DNA of 22,643 nt. Source: Clostridiales bacterium UBA1758. GTDB lineage: Bacteria > Bacillota > Clostridia > Oscillospirales > UBA1758. The stretch covers positions 58,466 to 81,108 of the forward strand of contig DCHG01000030.1 in NCBI GenBank assembly GCA_002315595.1. The letters run 5' to 3'. This document shows positions 1 through 7,720 of this stretch, piece by piece. The first letter of the stretch is position 1. Every line of letters begins with the position of its first letter. The position numbers and the translations under genes are program-made. The notes under the pieces were generated by a model. It did no database searches, was not told where the DNA came from, and saw nothing but the letters and a program-made list of their open reading frames with translations.

Positions 1-1
1 T

Positions 2-1072
2 ATCAACCCCGCCATTGCACTCGCCGATCTCGTAAAACAAAAGGATCCGTCGACGGAGATCCTTTTTATCGGCGCAGACGGAATGGAACGAAACCTTGTT
101 CCAAGAGCCGGATATTCGATCGAAACCGTCGATGTTCGTAACCTTTGGCGCAGTTTGAAGCCTTATGCGATCAAACGGAATATTCAGACGCTTGCGAAAC
201 TTTCACGGTCTGTCTCACAGGCAAAGGAGATTTTGAAACGGTTCCGGCCGGATATTGCCGTTGGTACCGGCGGCTATGCCTGCTATCCGGTCCTTCGTGC
301 GGCACATTCCCTCGGTATCCCGACGATGGTGCATGAATCCAATGCAATTCCGGGACTCACGACAAAGGTTTTGATGCCGTATCTCACCTGCGCACTGGTC
401 AATTTCAAGGAAACGAAGGCGTTGTTCGGTCGGGCAGGTCGCGTCGAAGTTGTCGGCACCCCGGTACGCCCGGATATGCTATGCCTCGGAAAAAACGAAT
501 CTCGCGAACAACTCGGCATCGGTCGGGATGAAAAGGTCATTGTCAGTGTGATGGGCTCTCTCGGTGCAAAGGGAATGAATCGGATCCTCGCCGGGATGAT
601 GAAGATCGAAAACGGTCGTTTTGTTCATATTCATTCTGCGGGCAGGGGTGCCTTGGATGAAATGCTTGAAACCCTGCGTACGGAAAATGTCGATCAATCG
701 AAACTCGATGTGCGTGAATATATCTATGATATGCCCCTTGTGATGGCGGCGGCGGATCTCATCGTCTGCCGTGGCGGGGCGTCGACGCTGAGCGAGGTCT
801 GTGCCATGGCGAAGCCTGCTATTGTCATTCCGAGTCCGAATGTCGTTGCCGACCATCAGCAAAAAAACGCCCGTGTTCTGGAAAAGGCTGGTGCGGCTGT
901 GGTCATTACCGAGGATCGGCTGACTGCGGAAGGTTTGGCGGAAACGGCAATCGGACTGCTTGCGGATACCGAAAAACTGGAAGCAATGTCAAAGTCGGCG
1001 GCAAAGATTGCCTGTATCGACTCCGCTGAAAGAATTCTCGACATTATGAAGGAACTTATTGCAAATAACTAA
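2..1072 (+). CDS. murG: UDP-N-acetylglucosamine-N-acetylmuramyl-(pentapeptide) pyrophosphoryl-undecaprenol GlcNAc transferase, 5' partial
   Basis: MurG transfers GlcNAc from UDP-GlcNAc to lipid I, making lipid II on the inner face of the membrane. The frame is open from base 2 and the first residues, INPAIALADLVK, match the part of MurG just after its N-terminal Gly-rich loop, so about 15 N-terminal residues lie outside the window. An ATG at base 83 is internal and should not be taken as the start. Visible family features are a GTGGYACYPV-like segment and the C-terminal nucleotide-sugar region CRGGASTLSE, followed by a Pro-rich IPSPNVVADHQ stretch. The usual GGS(L/Q)GA loop reads MGSLGA here. 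murA follows 55 bases downstream on the same strand, which fits a wall/division operon. The identification is firm. Confidence 0.95.
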   Translation: MNPAIALADLVKQKDPSTEILFIGADGMERNLVPRAGYSIETVDVRNLWRSLKPYAIKRNIQTLAKLSRSVSQAKEILKRFRPDIAVGTGGYACYPVLRAAHSLGIPTMVHESNAIPGLTTKVLMPYLTCALVNFKETKALFGRAGRVEVVGTPVRPDMLCLGKNESREQLGIGRDEKVIVSVMGSLGAKGMNRILAGMMKIENGRFVHIHSAGRGALDEMLETLRTENVDQSKLDVREYIYDMPLVMAAADLIVCRGGASTLSEVCAMAKPAIVIPSPNVVADHQQKNARVLEKAGAAVVITEDRLTAEGLAETAIGLLADTEKLEAMSKSAAKIACIDSAERILDIMKELIANN

Positions 1073-1127
1073 CATTTTCGCTTTTTCCCGCATAGCATGG
1101 TGCAATGAATAATGCGGGGGCGACGAA

Positions 1128-2381
1128 ATGAGAGAATATTTGATTCACGGCGGACGCAGACTTTCGGGCAGGATCACGGCGCAGGGGGCAAAAAACAGTG
1201 TTTTGCCGATCCTTGCGGCGACGGTACTGACCGGTGGGAAATGTCTGATTCGTCATTGTCCGCGTTTAACGGATGTCGATGCGGCAGTGGCAATCTTGGA
1301 AAACCTCGGTTGCAGGGCAACACGCGACGACGATTTGATTGAGGTCGATTCCACGACCGTAACGGGGACTTCCGTCCCCGAAAAATTGATGGGCGAAATG
1401 CGTTCGTCCGTGTTTTTTCTCGGTGCGATACTCGGTCGAACGGGCGTTGCCGAAATGAGCCAGCCCGGCGGATGCGAACTCGGATTAAGACCGATCGATA
1501 TGCACTTGGATGCATTGCGAACGCTCGGGATCGTTGTTGATGAGAATGGCGGAAAACTGAAATGTAGGGTGAGCCATCTACGCGGAGGAAGGATCAATTT
1601 GCCGTTTCCAAGCGTCGGTGCAACGGAAAACGCCATACTTGCAGCCGTCACCGCAGAAGGTGAAACGATCATCACCAATGCCGCCTGCGAGCCGGAGATC
1701 GTAGATCTGGCGCATTTTTTAATCCTTTCCGGCGCGAATATTACGGGTGCGGGAACGGGGAAAATACGGATTGTCGGTGCGAAACTGCATGGATGTGAAT
1801 ATACCGTAATGCCCGATCGCATGGCGACGGCGACTTATCTTTGTGCCGTGGCATCTACGGGCGGCATGATTGAAATCGATCATTGTCGGACGGACGATTT
1901 GACGGCTGTGCTTGCCGCGTTGGAACACAGTGGGTGTGATATCCGTTGCGGCGAAGATTTTATCCGACTGAATGCGCCCGAACGGCTTGTGGCGGTGGAT
2001 AATATCCGAACACTGCCGTATCCCGGTTTTCCGACGGATGCGCAGGCGCCACTGATGGCGGCACTTGCTACGGCAAAGGGCACGACATTGTTCGTCGAAA
2101 CGATTTTTGAAAACCGTTTCCGTCATGTTGCGGAACTTGTACGTATGGGCGCGGATATCCGCACGGAAGGTCGTGTCGCCATTGTGCGTGGTGTGCAACG
2201 GCTTCACGGTGCAAATTTGAATACAACGGACCTGCGCGGAGGTGCGGCATTGGTCATTGCCGCACTCGGAACGGATGATTTCAGCCGTATCCGCGACAGA
2301 GGTCATATTGATAGAGGCTACGAGAATTTTGAGGGTGTGCTTTCCTCACTCGGGGCGGAAATTGAAAGGAACGATTACTGA
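1128..2381 (+). CDS. murA: UDP-N-acetylglucosamine 1-carboxyvinyltransferase
   Basis: MurA catalyses the first committed step of peptidoglycan synthesis, transfer of enolpyruvate from PEP to UDP-GlcNAc in the cytoplasm. The protein is 417 residues, the normal family length. The substrate-binding Lys-Asn pair is at residues 22-23 in GAKNS. The catalytic loop carries Cys116 in QPGGCELGLRPID, equivalent to Cys115 of the E. coli enzyme. A Cys here is the fosfomycin-sensitive form in known family members. A Met-Arg at 91-92 fits the conserved active-site Arg. The start is the ATG just after a G-rich stretch (GCGGGGGCGACGAA), a weak ribosome binding site. murG lies upstream and ftsQ begins 4 bases after the stop. 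Gram-positives often have two MurA paralogues; which one this is cannot be told from this window. Confidence 0.95.
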   Translation: MREYLIHGGRRLSGRITAQGAKNSVLPILAATVLTGGKCLIRHCPRLTDVDAAVAILENLGCRATRDDDLIEVDSTTVTGTSVPEKLMGEMRSSVFFLGAILGRTGVAEMSQPGGCELGLRPIDMHLDALRTLGIVVDENGGKLKCRVSHLRGGRINLPFPSVGATENAILAAVTAEGETIITNAACEPEIVDLAHFLILSGANITGAGTGKIRIVGAKLHGCEYTVMPDRMATATYLCAVASTGGMIEIDHCRTDDLTAVLAALEHSGCDIRCGEDFIRLNAPERLVAVDNIRTLPYPGFPTDAQAPLMAALATAKGTTLFVETIFENRFRHVAELVRMGADIRTEGRVAIVRGVQRLHGANLNTTDLRGGAALVIAALGTDDFSRIRDRGHIDRGYENFEGVLSSLGAEIERNDY

Positions 2382-2385
2382 CAGA

Positions 2386-3261
2386 ATGCAGACGAATTAC
2401 GGAAAAACCGAATCGAGAAAACGCAGAAAAAAGTATCGCCGCCGTCCGGTCTGGGCGACGGTGTTGCTTGCGTTCATTTCGGTTGGAATCATCGCCGCCG
2501 CGACCGTTTATGCGATGACCGTTTTCTTTAAGGTCAAGGAAATCGAAATCAACGGACTGTCCCACTATACGCGTGAGGATTTGATGAAATATGTCGATAT
2601 CGAAAAGGGCGACAACCTCTTTTTCATCAATAAATTCAAGATCGGCGAAGAAATACTTGAAAATCTCAATTATATATCGGATGTCGAGATGCACCGCGAA
2701 CTGCCGGAAACATATGTCATCAATGTCACCGAACGAAAGCCGGAGGCATTTGTTTATCAGGGCGGCGATTGCTATGTGCTATCTGCCGACCGTTATATTC
2801 TTGAAACCACGACACGCATTGCCTGCGAGGGTTTGATCGAGATCACGGGCGTTGAGGCGCTGACACCGCGCAACGGTGAGAAGATGACTTTCTCCGGAAG
2901 TGGCGTCGATCTCGTCATTGAAGAACTGCTTTCGACGATTCAGGACTATAACATGGCGGATCATATCGTATCCATCGATGCCGAAAAATTATATTCACTG
3001 AAACTTAAATATACCGATCGCTTTCTCGTCCTGCTCGGAAATTCATCGGAGATCGACGTGAAACTTCATTTTCTCGGCGAGGTCATGTCGGAACTTGAAG
3101 GTTACGAAACGGGCACGATCGACCTTTCCGACACGACGGCGGCAAGATTTCGTCCCGGCGTGATTGACGCGGGAGAGTCCGCCGACACTTCCGAACAGAC
3201 GCAAGAGATGCCGTCGGAAACGGAAAATGAGGTCGCAACGGAGCATTCTGCGGGAAATTAA
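2386..3261 (+). CDS. ftsQ: cell division protein FtsQ/DivIB (POTRA domain)
   Basis: FtsQ/DivIB is a bitopic membrane protein that stabilises the division complex with FtsL and FtsB/DivIC. The 291-residue product has a very basic cytoplasmic N-terminus (RKRRKKYRRR at 11-20), one transmembrane helix at about 22-44, a POTRA domain at about 47-117 starting FKVKEIEINGLS, and an extracellular part ending in an acidic Thr/Glu-rich tail. The frame extends further upstream inside murA, but the ATG at 2386, right after the murA stop, gives the expected topology. AAAGGA lies 15 bases upstream, so the ribosome binding site is weak and translation is probably coupled to murA. ftsZ is the next gene, with no ftsA between them. 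Confidence 0.88.
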   Translation: MQTNYGKTESRKRRKKYRRRPVWATVLLAFISVGIIAAATVYAMTVFFKVKEIEINGLSHYTREDLMKYVDIEKGDNLFFINKFKIGEEILENLNYISDVEMHRELPETYVINVTERKPEAFVYQGGDCYVLSADRYILETTTRIACEGLIEITGVEALTPRNGEKMTFSGSGVDLVIEELLSTIQDYNMADHIVSIDAEKLYSLKLKYTDRFLVLLGNSSEIDVKLHFLGEVMSELEGYETGTIDLSDTTAARFRPGVIDAGESADTSEQTQEMPSETENEVATEHSAGN

Positions 3262-3325
3262 CCCGTCAAAAATTAAAAAAATCTGCGTAAATGAGAAAAA
3301 ACACCGAAAAACTCATAATTATGTG

Positions 3326-3359
3326 TTGACCTTTACGAAAAAAAAGTATAAACTATAAT
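3326..3359 (+). promoter_or_regulatory. promoter upstream of ftsZ
   Basis: TTGACC at 3326-3331 is a good -35 box. The AT-rich run after it offers several -10 candidates: TATAAA at 3347 (spacer 15), TAAACT at 3349 (spacer 17) and a perfect TATAAT at 3354, whose spacing is too long for this -35. The position about 80 bases before ftsZ, in a 178-base intergenic gap, fits a dedicated ftsZ promoter. Confidence 0.6.
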
Positions 3360-3439
3360 TGTTGAGTTCTATCAATAGCGAAATTCTGTTTTCTCGCCGA
3401 TTTCGGGTGGAGAATTCGAGATATAACGGAGGATACAAA

Positions 3440-4567
3440 ATGCCTATTGAACTTGAAATGGATCAGATCATTGGTGCAAACATAAAAGTCGTCGGCGTCG
3501 GTGGCGGCGGAAATAACGCCGTTAATCGCATGGTCGATGCAAATGTGCGCGGTGTTGAATTTATCACCGTGAACACCGATTCCATGGCCCTTACCGGTTC
3601 GAAAGCCACATATAAAGTACAGATCGGCGAAAAACTGACCCGCGGACGCGGTGCGGGTGCGGATCCGGATGTCGGACGCCGTGCGGCGGAAGAAAGCAAG
3701 GCCATGATCGCGAGTGCCCTTGAAGGTGCCGAAATGGTCTTCATCACTGCCGGTATGGGCGGCGGCACGGGTACGGGTGCGGCTCCGATCGTTGCCGACA
3801 TTGCCCGTGAACTCGGCGCATTGACCGTCGGCGTTGTCACAAAACCTTTCCGCTTTGAGGGCAATCAGCGAATGAAACGCGCCGAGAGTGGAATCGAGGA
3901 ACTGCGCGGCAAGGTCGACAGCCTTGTTGTCATCCCGAATGACAGACTGCGTCAGGTCAGCGATCAAAAAATCACCATGCTCAATGCCTTCGCCATTGCG
4001 GACGATGTTCTGCGTCAGGCGGTACAGAGCATTTCCGAACTTATTAACATCCCGGGCTTGATCAACCTCGACTTTGCGGATGTTACCACCATTATGAAAA
4101 ACGCCGGTTTTGCCCATATGGGTGTCGGTCGAGCTTCCGGCAAGGACAAGGCACAGGAAGCCGCCCGTGCCGCGATCAACAGTCCGCTGCTTGAAACCTC
4201 GATTGACGGTGCTCACGGCGTCATCATCAATATCATCGGCTCGATGGATATCAGTCTCGACGAAGTCGAAACCGCCGCTTCCCTCGTTCAGGAAGCCGCA
4301 CATCCCGATGCAAACATCATTTGGGGTGCTGCGTTCGATTCCACACTCGAAGACGAAATTCGCGTGACTGTCATCGCCGCCGGATTCGACGGAAAGCCGA
4401 CCGCAAGAATTGAAGCACCGAAGGAAAAGGCCGAACAGACCAAAATGGACGAATTCAAGGAAGAACCGACTGAGGTTCCTACGGAAACGCCTGCCGAGCC
4501 TTCCAAGGTAGATAACGATGAGGATCTTCTCGACGACATTATGAAAATCTTCAACAACAAACGATAA
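3440..4567 (+). CDS. ftsZ: cell division GTPase FtsZ
   Basis: FtsZ is the tubulin homologue that polymerises into the division ring. The 375-residue product shows the N-terminal nucleotide loop GGGGNNAV (21-28), the tubulin signature GGGTGTG (107-113) and the T7 synergy loop NLDFAD (209-214), so it should bind and hydrolyse GTP. The ATG at 3440 was chosen because GGAGGA sits 7 bases upstream and the protein then begins MPIELEMDQ, as FtsZ proteins do. An upstream in-frame extension adds 27 unlikely residues. The flexible linker is rich in Glu, Pro and Thr. The C-terminus ends DLLDDIMKIFNNKR, which differs from the common D-I-P-x-F-L-R type peptide. The gene has its own promoter and a strong terminator, so it can be expressed as a single unit. 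Confidence 0.97.
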   Translation: MPIELEMDQIIGANIKVVGVGGGGNNAVNRMVDANVRGVEFITVNTDSMALTGSKATYKVQIGEKLTRGRGAGADPDVGRRAAEESKAMIASALEGAEMVFITAGMGGGTGTGAAPIVADIARELGALTVGVVTKPFRFEGNQRMKRAESGIEELRGKVDSLVVIPNDRLRQVSDQKITMLNAFAIADDVLRQAVQSISELINIPGLINLDFADVTTIMKNAGFAHMGVGRASGKDKAQEAARAAINSPLLETSIDGAHGVIINIIGSMDISLDEVETAASLVQEAAHPDANIIWGAAFDSTLEDEIRVTVIAAGFDGKPTARIEAPKEKAEQTKMDEFKEEPTEVPTETPAEPSKVDNDEDLLDDIMKIFNNKR

Positions 4568-4594
4568 TCGTTTTTGAACTGAATTTATGGAGCG

Positions 4595-4626
4595 TTCGGG
4601 CGACCTTTGGTCGCCCGAATCTTTTC
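4595..4626 (+). terminator. intrinsic terminator after ftsZ
   Basis: A perfect 11-base-pair stem (TTCGGGCGACC at 4595-4605 with its complement at 4609-4619) and a TTT loop are followed by TCTTTTC. It lies 28 bases after the ftsZ stop and separates the division genes from the radical SAM gene. Confidence 0.88.
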
Positions 4627-4650
4627 AACAGACAATTTGAGAGGAAAAAT

Positions 4651-6501
4651 ATGACTTCCGAAGTTATCAAACAAAAACTAGTACGCATTTTGCCGCGTGT
4701 GCAAAAACCTGCACGATATACCGGCGGGGAATTCGGCATGGTCACCAAGGATTACGACGCAATGAAACTCAATGTTGCGTTTTGCTTTCCCGATGTTTAT
4801 GAGGTCGGGATGTCACACCTCGGCGGAAAGATTCTCGCGGGTGTCATCAACGAAATGCCCGATGTGTGGTGTCAGCGTGCGTATGCGCCTTGGCCGGATA
4901 TGGAAAGCGAAATGCGCAATGCCGGTATTCCTCTTTACGCGGTGGAAAGTTTTCGCCCGCTGAAAGATTTCGATGTTGTTGCGTTTACGACACAACATGA
5001 ACTTTGCTATACCAATATTTTGAATATGCTCGATCTTGCGGAAATCCCCGTGAGAAACGAGGATCGTTGTGAGGATGATCCGATCATTATGGCAGGCGGT
5101 CCGTGTGCGTTTAATCCCGAACCGATGTATCGCTTTATCGACATTTTCTCCGTCGGCGAAGGGGAAGAGTCCTTACCCGAAACCCTTGAACTTCTTGAAA
5201 AATGCAAAGAAGAAAAGGTCGGTAGAAAAGAATTTCTGCGTCGTGCTGCACAGATCAAGGGAAACTATGTGCCGTCGCTTTACGATGTGGAATGGAATGA
5301 AGACGGTACGGTGAAATCCATCACCGCTTCGGGTGACGCACCCGCAGTCGTAGAAAAAAGGATCATCGACGATCTCGATAAGGTATATTTTATGAAATCA
5401 CAGGTCGTGCCTTCTACCGAAGTCATTCACGACCGTGTTACCATTGAACTGTTCCGCGGATGTATCCGTGGGTGCCGGTTTTGTCAGGCGGGTTACGCCA
5501 ACCGTCCGATCCGCGCAAAACGCCCCGAAACCCTGATCGAGGACGGGATCCGTCTTTGCAAGCAGACGGGGTATGAGGAAATCTCGATGCTTTCGCTTTC
5601 GACTTCCGACTACCGCGGACTCGGGGAACTCACCGACGGATTGCTTGACTGGTGCGAGCCGCGTGCCGTCAGCCTTGCACTTCCGAGCCTTCGTGCCGAC
5701 AGTTTTTCGCAGGAGATCATGGACAAGGTGTCAAAGACACGCGGAAGCGGTCTGACCTTTGCGCCGGAGGCGGGCACCGATCGTCTGCGCGATGTGATTA
5801 ACAAAAATCTCACGGAGGACGAAATTTTCAATGCCTGCCGGATTGCATTTGAAAACGGACGCAATTCCGTCAAACTCTACTTTATGATCGGTTTGCCGAC
5901 CGAAACGGACGAGGATGTTTTGGGCATTGCCGATCTTGCACAAAGAATTTTGCACGAGTGGCGGATGAGTGCGACCAATAAGGCGCGCGGTCCGAAAATT
6001 TCCGTTTCTGCGGCGTGTTTTGTGCCGAAGCCACAGACGCCGTTCCAGTGGGAAGCGCAGAATTCAAAGGAAGAGTTTCTGCGCAAAGCGGAATTGCTCA
6101 AACAGGCGATCAATTCCCGCAGTATCAGTTATGCCTATCACGAGCCGTACGTCAGTGTTCTCGAAGCCGCAATGGCGCGTGGTGATCGTCGCATCGCAGA
6201 TGTGATCGAGACTGCGTGGAAAATGGGCGAACGCTTCGATTCGTGGGAGGAATACTTCTCTTACGACCGTTGGATGGAGGCGTTTAAAGCCTGCGGACTT
6301 GATTTTGATTTCTACGCTGCGCGTGAACGCGAAGAGGACGAAGTTCTCCCGTGGAGCCATATCTCCTGCGGCGTGAGAAAAGATTATCTTCTCAGCGAAC
6401 GCCATAAGGCGTATGAGGGCGTTACCACGCCGGATTGTCGCACACAGTGCCACGGGTGCGGTGCATCGAATTTGAGAAACGGAGGGCGTTGTGATGCTTA
6501 A
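4651..6501 (+). CDS. B12-binding-type radical SAM protein (TIGR03960-like)
   Basis: This 616-residue protein has an N-terminal cobalamin-binding-like region (about 45-160) and a central radical SAM domain. The [4Fe-4S]/SAM motif is C271-x3-C275-x2-C278 in RGCIRGCRFCQAG. The C-terminus carries a second Cys group, C596, C600, C603 and C614, which could hold another metal or cluster. The domain order and the partner gene match the TIGR03960 family, which is nearly always next to a DUF2344 protein. Its substrate is not established, so none is assigned. The ATG follows GAGAGG by 8 bases. The last codons overlap the start of the next gene, so the pair is translationally coupled. In many relatives the pair is followed by a ribonuclease G/E gene; here it is followed by rplS. 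Confidence 0.88.
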   Translation: MTSEVIKQKLVRILPRVQKPARYTGGEFGMVTKDYDAMKLNVAFCFPDVYEVGMSHLGGKILAGVINEMPDVWCQRAYAPWPDMESEMRNAGIPLYAVESFRPLKDFDVVAFTTQHELCYTNILNMLDLAEIPVRNEDRCEDDPIIMAGGPCAFNPEPMYRFIDIFSVGEGEESLPETLELLEKCKEEKVGRKEFLRRAAQIKGNYVPSLYDVEWNEDGTVKSITASGDAPAVVEKRIIDDLDKVYFMKSQVVPSTEVIHDRVTIELFRGCIRGCRFCQAGYANRPIRAKRPETLIEDGIRLCKQTGYEEISMLSLSTSDYRGLGELTDGLLDWCEPRAVSLALPSLRADSFSQEIMDKVSKTRGSGLTFAPEAGTDRLRDVINKNLTEDEIFNACRIAFENGRNSVKLYFMIGLPTETDEDVLGIADLAQRILHEWRMSATNKARGPKISVSAACFVPKPQTPFQWEAQNSKEEFLRKAELLKQAINSRSISYAYHEPYVSVLEAAMARGDRRIADVIETAWKMGERFDSWEEYFSYDRWMEAFKACGLDFDFYAAREREEDEVLPWSHISCGVRKDYLLSERHKAYEGVTTPDCRTQCHGCGASNLRNGGRCDA

Positions 6502-7147
6502 ATTGAGAATGCGCTTCCGCAAAGAGGGCTTTACCGCCTTCATTTCGCATCTTGATCTGATGCGCACGATGCAAAGAAGTTTCGCCCGTGCGGGACTCAA
6601 TGCTTCCCACACCGAAGGCTTCAATCCCCATGTCTATGTTTCGATGGTGCTTCCGCTTTCCGTTGGTCATGAGTCGGTGACAGAACTGATGGATTTCGAA
6701 TATGACGGCGAGCCGCCGGTCGACTTTGTTGAAAAAATGAATGCCGCGCTTCCGCCGGGAATCGTTGCCGAGGAAGTCTATGAGGGTGGATTGAAGTCCA
6801 AATTCCTCGCAAAGGCTTCCTATGATTTGAGAATGTTTTATGACAACGGAACACCCCCGGACGCCGCCGAAAAGATCGAGAAACTATTTCAAGCCCCGGT
6901 CATTATCGAAAAACGATCCAAACGCGGTTTTGGCGAAACCGACATTGCCCCGTTGGTGTACGGGATCAAGTGCGATGCTGTTGAAAACGGGCTGGTCGCA
7001 CATGTTTTGGTCGCCGCAGGAGCCACCACTCTCAATCCGGCGTATCTTGCCACCGCGATCGAAAAATATCTGCCGGAGGTCAAGCCGGATTTTGTCAAAT
7101 ATCTCCGCACGGGTGTTTTCACCGCAGAGGGAGAAAAGTTCAGATAA
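6494..7147 (+). CDS. DUF2344 / TIGR03936 family radical SAM-associated protein
   Basis: The 217-residue protein begins MLKLRMRFRKEG and has the family hallmarks LDLMRTMQRSFARAG and SEGFNPH-like TEGFNPHVYVSM. It is the standard partner of the radical SAM gene upstream and is fused to it in some bacteria, so it probably binds the same RNA or protein substrate; the function is unproven. ATG 6494 is preferred over GTG 6491 because GGAGGG then sits 7 bases upstream. The start overlaps the stop of the radical SAM gene by 8 bases. An imperfect inverted repeat follows directly after the stop. Confidence 0.87.
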   Translation: MLKLRMRFRKEGFTAFISHLDLMRTMQRSFARAGLNASHTEGFNPHVYVSMVLPLSVGHESVTELMDFEYDGEPPVDFVEKMNAALPPGIVAEEVYEGGLKSKFLAKASYDLRMFYDNGTPPDAAEKIEKLFQAPVIIEKRSKRGFGETDIAPLVYGIKCDAVENGLVAHVLVAAGATTLNPAYLATAIEKYLPEVKPDFVKYLRTGVFTAEGEKFR

Positions 7148-7186
7148 TTGAAACTTTTTTGCAAAAAGACTTGCAAAAAGTTTCAA
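7148..7186. repeat. AT-rich inverted repeat between DUF2344 gene and rplS
   Basis: The arms at 7148-7164 and 7171-7186 are complementary except for one extra T, with a 6-base loop. There is no T-run after the 3' arm, so it is not a classic terminator on the + strand. The 3' arm contains the likely -35 box of rplS (7171-7176), so the structure may also act on initiation. Confidence 0.6.
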
Positions 7187-7199
7187 TGTGTGGTAATAT
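7171..7199 (+). promoter_or_regulatory. promoter for rplS operon
   Basis: TTGCAA (7171-7176), a 17-base spacer and TAATAT (7194-7199) form a good sigma-A-type promoter. Initiation would give a leader of roughly 80 bases before the rplS ATG. Confidence 0.65.
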
Positions 7200-7203
7200 A
7201 TTT

Positions 7204-7289
7204 AAGCGCATGATGCGCGGAACATAGCACGGGCGGTCCTCTGCCGCATATGACGGTAAGAACACCTATGAAAGAGAGGAGGACATTCA
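7204..7289 (+). promoter_or_regulatory. rplS 5' leader with hairpins, possible L19 autoregulation leader
   Basis: The leader contains a short hairpin GCGCA-TGA-TGCGC (7206-7218) and a second GC-rich pairing around 7231-7246 (GGGCGGTCCTCTGCCGC), just upstream of the AGGAGG ribosome binding site. Firmicute rplS genes often carry an L19 protein-binding leader. I cannot match the known consensus by eye, so the role is inferred from position. Confidence 0.3.
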
Positions 7290-7631
7290 ATGGACCTCAT
7301 GAAAGTTCTGACCGATGGTCAGATCAAATCCGAACTTCCGGAAATCCTGATCGGCGATGTCGTTCGCGTTTCCATCAAGATCAAGGAAGGTAACCGCGAA
7401 AGACTTCAGGCCTTCGAAGGCACTGTCATCGCGAGAAAGCACGGCGGAATCAGCGAAACGATCACTGTTCGCCGCGTATCCTATGGCGTCGGCGTGGAGA
7501 AGGTTTTCCCGCTTCATGCTCCCAATGTTGCCAAGATCGAGATCGTTCGTCATGGTAAAGTCAGACGTGCGAAACTCTACTACCTGCGTGGTCGTGTTGG
7601 CAAAGCCGCCAAGGTCAAAGAGGATATCTAA
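7290..7631 (+). CDS. rplS: 50S ribosomal protein L19
   Basis: L19 lies at the 30S-50S interface of the ribosome. The 113-residue product is the usual family length and carries the typical IGDVVRVSIKIKEG and RVSYGVGVEKVFPLH segments and a basic C-terminus (RRAKLYYLRGRVGKAAK). A strong AGGAGG ribosome binding site lies 7 bases before the ATG. The gene has its own promoter and is followed by a strong hairpin with a GCAA loop, so part of its transcription probably stops before lepB. The order rplS-lepB-rbgA-rnhB is conserved across Firmicutes. Confidence 0.97.
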   Translation: MDLMKVLTDGQIKSELPEILIGDVVRVSIKIKEGNRERLQAFEGTVIARKHGGISETITVRRVSYGVGVEKVFPLHAPNVAKIEIVRHGKVRRAKLYYLRGRVGKAAKVKEDI

Positions 7632-7634
7632 GCC

Positions 7635-7665
7635 GCAAAAAGGGGGACGCAAGTCCCCCTTTTGC
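7635..7665 (+). terminator. intrinsic terminator after rplS
   Basis: A stem of GGGGGAC with GTCCCCC, extended by A/T pairs on both sides and closed by a GCAA tetraloop, lies directly after the rplS stop. The T-run forms the 3' arm of the stem. It probably lowers read-through into lepB. Confidence 0.75.
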
Positions 7666-7720
7666 AATTTCCGATTTTTCAGGGCGTCAGCCCTTTGATA
7701 TAGCCGATTGAGGTGACAAA

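Noticed and set aside
83..1072. ATG at base 83 as the murG start
   Set aside because: Upstream codons from base 2 read as the conserved MurG N-terminal region, so the gene continues beyond the left edge.
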